This document shows positions 19,139-28,348 of a stretch of 64,000 nucleotides of DNA, one piece after another. The position numbers were made by a program, and so were the translations under genes. Source of the DNA: Williamsia sp. (lineage in GTDB: Bacteria; Bacteroidota; Bacteroidia; Chitinophagales; Chitinophagaceae); NCBI GenBank assembly GCA_015069695.1, contig JADCRZ010000001.1:62001-126000 (forward strand), written 5' to 3'. The notes beneath the pieces were generated by a model that worked only from the letters and a program-made list of their open reading frames with translations, was not told the DNA's origin and made no database searches. Within the stretch, counting starts at the first letter, position 1; each line of letters begins with the position of its first letter.

Positions 19139-19384
19139 TTATTTTCTGCTTATCGCCGTGAGAATACTGATTACATCACCTGGTTTCAACAAAAACGGTG
19201 AGTGGCCACTGTTTACAGCATAGGTTTTTGTGATGTGGGCTGCAGCTGCCATTGACTTTTGCAGGTCAATTCCAATAGCATGGTCTTGCAAGGTGTGAAT
19301 GTAATATTTGTCAACTTTCCCAAAGCTGTTGTCTGTAATAGTCACCTTGAGTGTTAACTGGTCTGCCAAAGGGATGATAGAATT
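19139..19384 (-). pseudogene. C-terminal remnant of a Ser alpha/beta hydrolase (esterase-like)
   Basis: Eighty-one codons from a TGA at 19385-19387 to the TAA at 19139-19141 read NSIIPLADQLTLKV, then VDKYYIHTLQDHAIGIDLQK, then VNSGHSPFLLKPGDVISIL. The YI-TL-D-AI and GHSPFL-P motifs are the acid and His regions of plant-methylesterase-like/AB_hydrolase_6 proteins. The nucleophile half is missing. There is no ATG near the start, only TTG. It is followed by the strong terminator at 19001-19037. The breakpoint lies directly against the globin remnant. Confidence 0.65.
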
Positions 19385-19530
19385 TCAAGCATCTCAGTCC
19401 GCAGGATTTTGAACGCTGGCTCCAGCTTTTCTGTGAAACCGTTGATGAACTGTTCAGCGGCAACAAGTCCGAACTGGTCAAGCAGCGGGCATTCTCCATT
19501 GCAACCATTATGCAAAGTAAGATTTTGTGA
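19381..19530 (+). pseudogene. C-terminal remnant of a group III truncated hemoglobin
   Basis: After a TAG at 19378-19380 the + strand reads NFKHLSPQDFERWLQLF, then CETVDELFSGNK, SELVKQRAFSIATIMQ and SKIL before a TGA at 19528-19530. This matches the E-to-H helix end of TrHb3 globins, which have H-L-(S/T)-..F..WL.LF..TVDE.F.G..A...K.RA..IA. The haem-binding N-terminal half is absent. It meets the hydrolase remnant head to head within 4 bp, marking a rearrangement breakpoint. Nothing here can bind haem. Confidence 0.6.
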
Positions 19531-19546
19531 TAACCAGGCGGGTTGC

Positions 19547-21445
19547 TCAGTATAAAACAGCGCCTGTATACACAACCTCCGGTTTGTAGGGATTCCAGTC
19601 TTTTACTGCTGCATTCCGGGTTTTTAGAATGGCAGCCTTATCCAGTTGGCCGGGCGCCAGCCGGATGGTGGCAGTATGCTTTCCGGGCGGCAGATCGGAG
19701 AGGACAAAGTAATTGAGGCGGTAATAGGTACAGAATGCATCAAAACGGTTGATGATCCTGGGAGGCTGACGATCGATGGTGATTTCAATGGCTGCCGTGC
19801 CAGGTCCCATGATGTCGGCCAGTCCAAAGCGTGTGCCCGTAAATGACACTTTCAGGCTGGCATCCGGAGAGGCAGTGGCATATACTTCCGGAAGCAATGG
19901 AAAATACTCTTTCCCCTTTGTGACCGAATCAGTCCTGCCCCAGTTTCCCGAAAATTTGGCCTGTGTTCCGAGACTGATCATGCCTGCGTTTGCCCATGCC
20001 CGTTGCTCAAGGACCGGCAGCAGCGGATGTTTGCCGGGGGCACCATAGCTGTCGAGCAGCAGCAGGTTCTTTGCCAGGACACGGGTGTATATAGCATGGC
20101 CAGTTTCCGGTAGGGGATGCACGCCATCCAATGAAAATACCGGTATGGCCGATGGCTCGTCCCTTTTACCCGTCATCAGCAATGTTCCCTTTTCTATTTC
20201 ATCCACTGCTGCCAATCCCATGTGGATAGACGGGATATGATAGTACGCTGCTACTTTTTCCATTGCAGATACCGACGCAGGAAATTTATTTTTTGCAAGG
20301 AGCGGCAGGTTCTCGGCGGCAAAGGTGTAAATAAAACAGATATCGGTGGCGGCATCTGCCTTCCATATTTGCCGCACGATTCCTTCCATGGTTTCACGGA
20401 CAAACAGCATTGGCCAGCGGTTGTCGTTCACGGCAAATTCAACAAATACCAGGTCCGGTTTGTGATCAATTACATGCTGCTGCACCCGGCAGGCGCCAAA
20501 ATCAGATCCCGTGCCGCTCACAGCAGCCATGATCTCTTCAAAGCGGGCAGCAGGATATTGCCCTCTCAGCCAGGTTAATAGCTGGTCGCGGTAACCACCG
20601 CCGGCCCGGGTAATGCTGCCGCCCAGGAAGGCAACCCTTACTGGTTGGCCCTGCTTTATCTTTCCAAAAAAATTAGGCAGCCCGCTGCGTGCTGAAAATT
20701 CGCTGGCGGGCAACAGCGAGTCGGCCTGCACACTTGTGATGCCTGTGTTAGATGACAACAGGGGCTCTAATGCCTTGTACCAGCGGGTGGCTATCACCTG
20801 CGCGCCGGCCTGGTTGGGATGCACATTGTCTTCAATGGTATACGCAGGCCATTTCCATCCTTTCGACTGATCAACAAAAATCACATGTGGATCCTTCAGT
20901 GAATCCACCATCTTTCGAATAGCGGTATTCAGTTCCGGGATGTAACTGTATTTGGGTAGCTTGCCGCTGGTGATCACACCTGCAACCAGTATGATGGCGG
21001 CGGAGTTGATCTTCTTGATGGACCGGATGATAGAACGCTGGGCCTGTACGATTCCCGGTACAGGCGCTTCTTCCTGGAAATGGTTATGGCCTGCATGCAA
21101 CAATACCACATCTGCAGGAAAGGCAGCATACACGCTGTCTATATGTGCCGCAAGATATTCTGCCGTTTTACCGCCAAAGCCGTTATGGTGCAAGGTGTTT
21201 CCATGGTATAAGGAACTGCGCGGACCTACAAAACGCGGCTCATGACCTGCCTGCCTTAGCAGGGAGTCCAGCGGAAACAAGTAAGAAAAGAAATCAGCAC
21301 TTCCTTCTGTAATAGAGTCTCCCAATCCCATTATAGAAAATGATTGCGGCTTGTTCATTGCCGCCGTTTTCTTTTGTACGGAGCAGGCTGGAACAACCGT
21401 TATTACAAATGCAACCCCCAAACTGATCCATGCTTGTTTTTGCAT
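19547..21445 (-). CDS. Tandem SGNH/GDSL hydrolase (two catalytic domains)
   Basis: A 632-aa exported protein with a Cys-containing signal (VVPACSVQKK), so possibly a lipoprotein. Domain 1 (about 35-235) has block I MGLGDSITEG, LLHAGHNHF (block III, HN) and VHPNQAGAQ (block V). Domain 2 (about 255-490) has AFLGGSITRAGGG, GSDFGACRVQQH, VEFAVNDNR and DGVHPLPETGH. Two complete catalytic sets in one chain are unusual. A C-terminal beta-rich segment follows (about 500-632). Members are carbohydrate deacetylases or esterases. It is the last gene of the - strand operon, only 2 bp after the 982-aa gene. Confidence 0.88.
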   Translation of the reverse strand: MQKQAWISLGVAFVITVVPACSVQKKTAAMNKPQSFSIMGLGDSITEGSADFFSYLFPLDSLLRQAGHEPRFVGPRSSLYHGNTLHHNGFGGKTAEYLAAHIDSVYAAFPADVVLLHAGHNHFQEEAPVPGIVQAQRSIIRSIKKINSAAIILVAGVITSGKLPKYSYIPELNTAIRKMVDSLKDPHVIFVDQSKGWKWPAYTIEDNVHPNQAGAQVIATRWYKALEPLLSSNTGITSVQADSLLPASEFSARSGLPNFFGKIKQGQPVRVAFLGGSITRAGGGYRDQLLTWLRGQYPAARFEEIMAAVSGTGSDFGACRVQQHVIDHKPDLVFVEFAVNDNRWPMLFVRETMEGIVRQIWKADAATDICFIYTFAAENLPLLAKNKFPASVSAMEKVAAYYHIPSIHMGLAAVDEIEKGTLLMTGKRDEPSAIPVFSLDGVHPLPETGHAIYTRVLAKNLLLLDSYGAPGKHPLLPVLEQRAWANAGMISLGTQAKFSGNWGRTDSVTKGKEYFPLLPEVYATASPDASLKVSFTGTRFGLADIMGPGTAAIEITIDRQPPRIINRFDAFCTYYRLNYFVLSDLPPGKHTATIRLAPGQLDKAAILKTRNAAVKDWNPYKPEVVYTGAVLY

Positions 21446-21447
21446 CG

Positions 21448-24396
21448 CTATTTATTGTTGATCGTTTGTACGCGAAAATCCACCCTGCTGCCGTCTTGCT
21501 TTACGGCCGTTATTTCAAAGGAAAGAACGGCGTCCGGCGACGGAAGTGGAAGGTCAAATTCAAAAGGATAAGACTTGTCAGGGATGGTTGTCCATTCGCT
21601 GTTATTCAGCCGGTAACGCAGGGTGCACGCCTGCCAATCCTTTTCTGTTTTGTTGCAATATGCATAGAATACCGCCGTGGCTGCGTCTGGTTGAATGATC
21701 ATGGCCGTTGCTATTGCTGAGCTGTCCTGGCTGGCAGCAATCCGGAGAAATTTATTCGTGTGGGATGGGTTAGCAGCCACCGGCTCTTGCAGGGGAGGGT
21801 GGCCTGGCCAAAGCCCTTTCAGCTGAACCGTCGTTGATCCGCCGGCAGAGAGCGTTATGGCCAGGTTGCCGTTCTTCATCGATGCTTTTTTAACCTGGCC
21901 ATTGCCGTTATGCTCAACGATAATATATTGTCTATCCTGGTACCAGGGAACAACATCCCTGTTCAACTGGATATGACTGGTGACAGTTCTGCGGGAAGTG
22001 TTGGCGAAAGAAATAAATATATCTTTTTCATTGTGCCCCATCAGGTAGTTAAAAGCGGCTTTGTCCTGCTGCAATGCCCGCGGAGGCATCCACAACTGCA
22101 CCCCGCTGTTTCCCATGACGGTTCCTTTGCGGGCGCCGTATACCCGGCTGGTGAGAAAGGCATAGCCGGGCGCATAGGTTCCGGGAAAATCGATCTTTCC
22201 TTTTGATCGGTAATAAAAATCTGACACCAGGAAATCGACCAGCAAGCCGAGATGGGGCCAGAGATGATTATAGAATACAGCATTGTATTTTACATCGTGA
22301 AACGGATGCATGGGATAATCTGCCCGCTGGTAAACATCGGTATGCAGGGAGGTAAAATAATATCCCGGGAAATTGGCATACCGGCCGATGATGGCGTTGT
22401 AAGCGGCGTCGCGCAACAGGGTGTCTCCGGAATAATGGGCGAGGCGAAGCAGCCAGGCTGCATGATGGGCAAGCATCACCGGTCCGAAAGCATACGTATT
22501 GGGTGCTTCGGGAACCAGGCCGTTCAAAGACGTCTGCCAGGCAGGCACTTCCAGCTGCGGAACATAGGTGGTTTCGTCCATCGGCAGGAAGGAAGAACCT
22601 TCCAATGCGCTTACCCGCCGGCCCGGAAATATGCCTTTTACCCCGCCATTCCTGTTGATAACTATATTGCCTGCCGGTGGTGCAGGGTTGCTTCTTGTCC
22701 ACAACAGGAACTGGTGCGCCCCTGTTACAGCTGCACGCAGGTAAAGCGTATCTCCTGTTTCCTCAAACAGTTCAAAAAGATCGTAGATGCGGTAACCATA
22801 GTCGGTGGTGAATCCTGCGCCTTTATCCCTTAATCCCGGAGAATCAAAAAACGTGTGGGGGTACCGGCCGTATACCTGTTGCAGGTACTGGTTGGCACCT
22901 TCGACCGCTTTCCGGAGATCCTCTTTTACCTGGTGGAGCCTGTACCGCGCCAGGTAATCCTGCCAGGTGCCGCCACCTGTTTGGGTGTTCATGTTGAGTT
23001 GCCTGCTCTGGCCAAAGAGCCTGTCTGCTTCCAGCGAAAAAGCAGGCGTATAGCCCCGGGTGAGTTCGTGGAGCGCAGCCAGTTCCCCGATGTCCACGCA
23101 AGGTCCTTTTAACAAATGGGAAGGCGCCTGTGCCTGTCCGGGCGTATCACTGGTGGCGTACAAAAATTTTTCCCGGCTCATCACATATTCAATCATGGGG
23201 ATAGCACGGCGGTGCAGGATGTGCTTGTTGCCTGTAAGCATGGCCAGACTGAGCGGATAGAGGGCGGAAACATTCTTTACGGTACCCGGTGCATCAAACT
23301 GGTAATTGGAACCTTTCAGGGTTTCATTCCATCCGCTGTAGGTATCATTCATGGCAAAGTTCAGCATGTTGTCCAGGGTCTGGTTCAACGAGCCGTTCAG
23401 GTTTTCTCTTTCGGTCCGGTAATGAAAGATGGACGATAAAAGCCAGGAACTGCCTTTCTCCCAGTTACCCGGGTAAAGCAGGTACGCCAGGGGAAGTTGA
23501 AATTGGGCGCCCTTATTCAACCGCGCCCGCCCGGTTCCGGGCAAGGGGGCATAGATGATGGGCTGTGCCCTTCCTGCTGGATTGCGGATTGCCATGCCGA
23601 ACAAACTGTTTCCTTTCGGGCCGTCGGCAGGAAAGACAGACCAGAATGGATTGCTGGCTTTTCCTGCATTGTTCCATTGGGCCGCCAGGGCGTACCGGTA
23701 AGGAATAGCCGATAAAGAAACCGCAAGCCCTTCGCTGTATCCATGATGATTGGTAAATACGGCCGCTGTATTTGCATAAGCTTCTTCCGTGAGTGCAAAG
23801 CGGCTGGGAAACCGTTTCCAGCTCCAGGTCAGGGGCTGGTATACAAAATCAACAGCAGCCGTATCAACCGGAGGCATGCCGGTGAACCCAAGCGAATACT
23901 GGCCGGACCGTTTAGCGCGGAGCCCCATTTCAAATACAGGTGCCTGCTGATCCGGCGTGAACTTGATTACAAGGGATACGGTAGCTGCGGACTGTTCTTT
24001 AAAAGTGAATAGGAGCTGGTTGTTCTTTACCTGGTAAGACTGCGCCAGCAGATCAACGCTCCCCAACGTGCTGATGTCCTGCGTAAGACTGGCGGCTGTT
24101 TTCCAGGCCACCACACCTGGCTGTCCGTCCATGGCTGCCCCTGTCAGTTCCGGTTCGTCGCCGGTAAAAACCAACTGCAGCCTGGGAAGGATGGTTCTTT
24201 GCAGACGGGCAGGCTTGTATGTGACAATAAAGGCAGGAGATTGTTGAAAATGGGAAGCTGGCTGTACCCTGTAATATTTATTTTCAATAGCAGGCTGCGA
24301 CCAGCTCCTTGCAGGAAGACACAGCAACAGCGCCCAGGCGGCCAGTATAGCAATACTGTGCAACAGGACTTTATACAATCGGGTCAAATTCTGCAC
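21448..24396 (-). CDS. Large secreted protein of unknown function in Sus operon (982 aa)
   Basis: I cannot place this in a known family. It has a signal peptide (AWALLLCLPARSWSQ), a beta-rich N-terminal third, and a helical middle (about 330-720) with regularly spaced motifs such as TLDNMLNFAMNDTYSGWN, VDIGELAALHELTRGYTP and DYGYRIYDLFELFEETGD. These resemble an (alpha/alpha) toroid as found in many polysaccharide lyases and glycoside hydrolases. A beta-sandwich-like C-terminus follows. Conserved-looking charged and aromatic residues are plentiful (DSPGLRDKGAGFTTDYGYR). Its start overlaps the end of the symporter gene by 26 bp, so translation is coupled. In context it is the best candidate for the backbone-cleaving enzyme of this locus (inference). 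Confidence 0.75.
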   Translation of the reverse strand: MQNLTRLYKVLLHSIAILAAWALLLCLPARSWSQPAIENKYYRVQPASHFQQSPAFIVTYKPARLQRTILPRLQLVFTGDEPELTGAAMDGQPGVVAWKTAASLTQDISTLGSVDLLAQSYQVKNNQLLFTFKEQSAATVSLVIKFTPDQQAPVFEMGLRAKRSGQYSLGFTGMPPVDTAAVDFVYQPLTWSWKRFPSRFALTEEAYANTAAVFTNHHGYSEGLAVSLSAIPYRYALAAQWNNAGKASNPFWSVFPADGPKGNSLFGMAIRNPAGRAQPIIYAPLPGTGRARLNKGAQFQLPLAYLLYPGNWEKGSSWLLSSIFHYRTERENLNGSLNQTLDNMLNFAMNDTYSGWNETLKGSNYQFDAPGTVKNVSALYPLSLAMLTGNKHILHRRAIPMIEYVMSREKFLYATSDTPGQAQAPSHLLKGPCVDIGELAALHELTRGYTPAFSLEADRLFGQSRQLNMNTQTGGGTWQDYLARYRLHQVKEDLRKAVEGANQYLQQVYGRYPHTFFDSPGLRDKGAGFTTDYGYRIYDLFELFEETGDTLYLRAAVTGAHQFLLWTRSNPAPPAGNIVINRNGGVKGIFPGRRVSALEGSSFLPMDETTYVPQLEVPAWQTSLNGLVPEAPNTYAFGPVMLAHHAAWLLRLAHYSGDTLLRDAAYNAIIGRYANFPGYYFTSLHTDVYQRADYPMHPFHDVKYNAVFYNHLWPHLGLLVDFLVSDFYYRSKGKIDFPGTYAPGYAFLTSRVYGARKGTVMGNSGVQLWMPPRALQQDKAAFNYLMGHNEKDIFISFANTSRRTVTSHIQLNRDVVPWYQDRQYIIVEHNGNGQVKKASMKNGNLAITLSAGGSTTVQLKGLWPGHPPLQEPVAANPSHTNKFLRIAASQDSSAIATAMIIQPDAATAVFYAYCNKTEKDWQACTLRYRLNNSEWTTIPDKSYPFEFDLPLPSPDAVLSFEITAVKQDGSRVDFRVQTINNK

Positions 24397-26047
24397 GCTT
24401 GACAGCTTTTAGATATTGTTTAATAAGCACAGTTCCTGCAACAAGCATGATGGCGACGCCTGCAACCAGCGCTATCAGGCCGTTCTGCGCCAGGTATCCC
24501 AGTACGGCAATTCCCGATCCTACAAAAGCAGTGCTCCACGCAATTACTTTTACGCCGAAGAGATTCTGTCTCCTCGCCTCCCGGTTACCGGATGCGGTGG
24601 CCTCCTGTTGTGCGATGTTCAGGTAAGGAACGCTTGTGTTTGCAAAATAGCCAACCAGTTCAAACAGCAGCAGGAGGATCAATGGCAGGCCTACGCCCAG
24701 GGTTGTTTCCATTGTGCGGGAAAGTGCTATACCCAGCACCTTTGTGCCAAACACTTTGAAGAATAAGCTTACCGTTAAGGCAATGATGGAGACGCAGATC
24801 AGCGAGCCCGCTGTTTGCCTGCGTGAAAAGAGCGAATAAATAACAGGGCCAAATAAGCTGCCGCCGGCGATGGCAGCTGTGCTCAGTACAACTTCCACGA
24901 TACCTCCCGCTGCCGGTACGAGTATGGCAAGGAAAATAGTGCCTGCACCAAACAGGACGGTGAATAATCTGGCCACCAGTATTTTTCTTTTCTCTGACGT
25001 GTGTTGAAAGAATACATCTTTGTAAATATCCTGCGCAAAAACAATGGCGGCAGTATTGATGGTCGTATTGGCTTTGCTGGCGGTAGCAGCGATCATGCCG
25101 GAAAGCACCAGGCCTACCAGCCCGGCCGGAAGAATTTTCTGGCACAGCATCATGTACGCGCCTTCTGCGTCTGTGCCTTGCAGTTGGGGATTGATAACAC
25201 GGTAGATCATAGGGGGCAACATCCATATAAAAGGCGCCACCAGGTAAAGTGCAGTGAACAGATACGCCACCTTCTTTGCGTTGCGTGTAGTGGATACTGA
25301 AGTATACCGCTGTACATAGCTCCAGTTGCCTGCAATGTATACCACTTGGTAAACAAAGAAGGAGATCATGAAGCCGATGCTGTATTCCTTGTTGACAGGT
25401 TCAAAAAAATGCGCCGGTGCTTTCTGAAAAAAAGTAGACAGCCCGCCAACATCTGCCAGCGCAAGCGGTATGATGATGATCACGGCGGCAGAGAGAATCA
25501 CAAATTGCACCACATCGGTGGCAAGTACACCCCAAAGACCTCCACCGGTGGTATAGATTACGATGGTAATGCCGATCGCCGTGATGCATGCTTCCAGCGA
25601 AAAAGGAGTGGCCACATATACGATCTTTCCAACCGCATATAAAACTGCTGCCGTGCTCACCAGGCTATACAGCAGCACCATATAGCTGAAGTATTGTTTG
25701 GCACCTCTTCCAAACCGCTGGCCAATATATTCTGCGGCTGTTGTAGCGCCTGTTCTTTTCCAGCGTGCGGCGATAAACAAAGCAGTAACCAACCCGCTTA
25801 CACACATGGTGAACTGGATGGCATTGGCCACGATCCCGTACCTGTATGCGATGGATCCCCATACCACAAAGGTGGCAGCGGAAAAATAAGAAATAAAAAG
25901 CGAAAGCCCGTTGATCCACCACGGCGTTTGGCCGCCTGCTTCAAAAAATGATTTGGAGCTTTTGCTGCTTTGTACCGTAAACACCAACCCGATGATGACC
26001 ATGAGAATGGCAAAAACACTCATTACGGCAAAATCCAGCGTATGCAT
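24371..26047 (-). CDS. Sodium:solute symporter (SSS family)
   Basis: A 558-aa inner-membrane transporter with about 13-14 hydrophobic helices. SSS signatures are visible: FFEAGGQTPWWINGLSLFISYFSAATFVVWG near the N-terminus and LSGMIAATASKANTTINTAA in the middle. Family members co-transport Na+ with sugars, sialic acid, proline or carboxylates. In this operon it most likely takes the monomer released in the periplasm across the inner membrane. ATG 26047 (MHTLDFAVMSV) starts right at the first helix; 26089 would overlap the upstream gene and is disfavoured. It begins 4 bp after the oxidoreductase stop and its end overlaps the next gene. Confidence 0.92.
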   Translation of the reverse strand: MHTLDFAVMSVFAILMVIIGLVFTVQSSKSSKSFFEAGGQTPWWINGLSLFISYFSAATFVVWGSIAYRYGIVANAIQFTMCVSGLVTALFIAARWKRTGATTAAEYIGQRFGRGAKQYFSYMVLLYSLVSTAAVLYAVGKIVYVATPFSLEACITAIGITIVIYTTGGGLWGVLATDVVQFVILSAAVIIIIPLALADVGGLSTFFQKAPAHFFEPVNKEYSIGFMISFFVYQVVYIAGNWSYVQRYTSVSTTRNAKKVAYLFTALYLVAPFIWMLPPMIYRVINPQLQGTDAEGAYMMLCQKILPAGLVGLVLSGMIAATASKANTTINTAAIVFAQDIYKDVFFQHTSEKRKILVARLFTVLFGAGTIFLAILVPAAGGIVEVVLSTAAIAGGSLFGPVIYSLFSRRQTAGSLICVSIIALTVSLFFKVFGTKVLGIALSRTMETTLGVGLPLILLLLFELVGYFANTSVPYLNIAQQEATASGNREARRQNLFGVKVIAWSTAFVGSGIAVLGYLAQNGLIALVAGVAIMLVAGTVLIKQYLKAVKRAEFDPIV

Positions 26048-26051
26048 AGCT

Positions 26052-28325
26052 TTAATAACATCTGATTTCAAAAATGGCGGCAGGTACATGTGCTGCCGGA
26101 TGCTGACACTTTACTACCAGGGTATCTGTGAAGAGGGGTTCCTTCAACCGGATGATATTCCTGGTTTGATAATTACCACACACGGCCTCTACCAGGTTTC
26201 CCCGTCCATCGTACAGTTGATACTCCCTGATGCAAAACGGCATTGCCTTGTCCGGATGATGCATCAGCACAGATTCCATCGGATGATCGGCATCTGTATC
26301 AAAATGGAGTTGAATGGTTTGGATGGTTACAGCATGGTCCCATTTCACCAGCAACTGCGGTGCTGAGTCTGTGAGCGCTGCAGCCCAGGCATTGGGTGTG
26401 AGGTAAGGACGCGCATAGCCATTCTGCACGTTTTCAGCCCGGTAAATATGCAGTGGTTCTGAAAAAAGGAACGCCATATTCTGGCCCCCGGGTCTGCGCC
26501 TGGGTGTCCAGAACTCGAACGCATCGATCCCGATCCCTTCCGGAGGTGCCTGTATGCCTGTATTGGAAACGGCTTTGTTTTCTGTTTGGAAAAGTGAGAG
26601 AACACCGGACAATCTTGCATCGGAAAGAAAAACAGAGACCGCCGGGTTTTTTCTGAATATGATAAACGCATACTGGCTGTCTGCAAAGCGGGTATGCCAG
26701 TGTAGTTCTATGCAGTTGCGGCCCGGTTGCAGCGGTAAGGTCTGTTCTTCCAGTATATTGTCCGGCGTATAGTTTCCCCTCCGCGTGGAGGCCGCCAGCT
26801 GAACCCTGATGTCCGTCTTTTCACTGGCATGCAGGTGTAAGCGCATCCGGGGTAAACTGCTGTCTGCCGGAACCGGTACTAATTGTGCCATGCCCACTTC
26901 CAGTGCCCATAGCCCGCCATTTTCGGGGAAGCCGGTTAAGCCATACTCACTGGAAGCAGTAACCGAAGCACGCTGCACCAGGTCTTCCGGGTCATTGTTT
27001 TTGATACCCGGTATAAACTGGCCGGCTTTTAACAACCGTTGCTGCAGCTCGCTGATATGACCGAGTATATCCCGGGGAAGCAATTGCCTCCTGCTTGCCA
27101 GCACGGCAGCCATGGCTACAGCCTGGGCATTGTTGGCAGAAGTTCCCATCACACGGGTAGATCCGAAAGCTACATGCGATGCACTGATGATCCTGCCTGT
27201 TAAAAAAAGATTTGAAATATTCCTGCTGTAAAGCGAACGGTAGGGGATGCCATAAATGCCTTTGCTGTGCCATTGGTTGCAGCCCGGCAATTCGCTGAAC
27301 ACGCCGTCTGCAGGATGAAGGTCTATTGACCAGCCGCCAAACGAAACAACATCGTCATGCTCACGCTGCTCCACCACATCCTGTTGGATCATCATATAAT
27401 CGCCGCAGAATCTCCTGCTTTCCCGCTTGCCCGGGATCGTACCCACCCATTCCAGCGTATAGTTGGCAGCTTCCGGAAAATTGCCCGAATTTTTGATGTA
27501 GTTCCATACGCCATACACGATGCGCCACAACTCCCATTTAATGCGTTCTGCATCTTTCACCGTGTCAAGCCTTCCGCCCCATTCAATCCACCAGAGTTTA
27601 CAGCCCTGGTCCTGCAGACTGAACGATTTATACCGCGGAATGGCGTGGATGTCCTTGAGCGCGAAGGAGGGCGCAATATATTGAACCGGCCTGCCCGTGT
27701 CCTTTGAATAAAAATAAATGCTGTGGCCAAGCAGTTCACCGTATTCCTTTGAAGGAGCGAATTTTTCATCAAACTCTTCTCTTGATTCAGCCCCCATGCG
27801 GAACGATGCGCCTGCCAGGAAAGCAATGATCCCGTCGCCGGACGCATCGCAGAACAAGGGGGCGTGGAAGGTATATTCTGTTTGGTTCAGGCTGCAATAT
27901 CCTTTGGCGGCGCTCAGCTTATCGGGACCTTCCTTTACGACATCATAAACCGCTGTGTCAAGGTAAAGGCGGATCCCTTTTTCTTCCGCTACTTTTTCCA
28001 GTAAAATAGCATCAAGTATCACCGGGTTGCCTTCAGCATTGCGGTAAGTATTTTCCACCATTATTTCATCGATCACACCGCCTTCCCTGGCCCACCGGTT
28101 GTTGTTGCCCATGTGCGAGGTGGCGCCCAAGATCCAAAGCCGCACTTCACTGGAAGCATTGCCGCCCAATACCGGCCTGTCCTGTACCAATACAACATCC
28201 AGCCCTTCCCTTGCTGCGGTAATGGCACAACACACGCCACTGATGCCGCCTCCTGCAATCACCAGGTCTGAATAAATGTTCTCCCTGAAAAGGTCTCTTT
28301 TGTCTCCCCCTTCATTCACTATCAT
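26052..28325 (-). CDS. FAD-dependent oxidoreductase (PF12831-type) of the Sus operon
   Basis: A 757-aa protein. Residues about 19-35 are a Rossmann FAD motif (DLVIAGGGISGVCCAITAAREG), followed by PVLGGNASSEVRLWILGA, which is diagnostic of the FAD_oxidored family. A second FAD contact is GRIISASHVAFGSTRVMGTSA (near 385-405). The C-terminal 300 residues look like a carbohydrate-binding beta-sandwich region. No clear signal peptide is present, so it is probably cytoplasmic unless non-classically exported. Related proteins recur in Bacteroidota sugar loci, but the chemistry is not established. It starts 23 bp after susD and ends 4 bp before the symporter. Confidence 0.82.
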   Translation of the reverse strand: MIVNEGGDKRDLFRENIYSDLVIAGGGISGVCCAITAAREGLDVVLVQDRPVLGGNASSEVRLWILGATSHMGNNNRWAREGGVIDEIMVENTYRNAEGNPVILDAILLEKVAEEKGIRLYLDTAVYDVVKEGPDKLSAAKGYCSLNQTEYTFHAPLFCDASGDGIIAFLAGASFRMGAESREEFDEKFAPSKEYGELLGHSIYFYSKDTGRPVQYIAPSFALKDIHAIPRYKSFSLQDQGCKLWWIEWGGRLDTVKDAERIKWELWRIVYGVWNYIKNSGNFPEAANYTLEWVGTIPGKRESRRFCGDYMMIQQDVVEQREHDDVVSFGGWSIDLHPADGVFSELPGCNQWHSKGIYGIPYRSLYSRNISNLFLTGRIISASHVAFGSTRVMGTSANNAQAVAMAAVLASRRQLLPRDILGHISELQQRLLKAGQFIPGIKNNDPEDLVQRASVTASSEYGLTGFPENGGLWALEVGMAQLVPVPADSSLPRMRLHLHASEKTDIRVQLAASTRRGNYTPDNILEEQTLPLQPGRNCIELHWHTRFADSQYAFIIFRKNPAVSVFLSDARLSGVLSLFQTENKAVSNTGIQAPPEGIGIDAFEFWTPRRRPGGQNMAFLFSEPLHIYRAENVQNGYARPYLTPNAWAAALTDSAPQLLVKWDHAVTIQTIQLHFDTDADHPMESVLMHHPDKAMPFCIREYQLYDGRGNLVEAVCGNYQTRNIIRLKEPLFTDTLVVKCQHPAAHVPAAIFEIRCY

Positions 28326-28348
28326 GTGCAGATACTTGATTAAGGTTC

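Noticed and set aside
18965-19201. 78-codon + strand frame after the cupin gene
   Set aside because: It reads straight through the strong terminator stem and overlaps the hydrolase remnant; not a gene.
22252-22833. 193-codon + strand frame
   Set aside because: Antisense to the 982-aa protein; residues lack any fold pattern.
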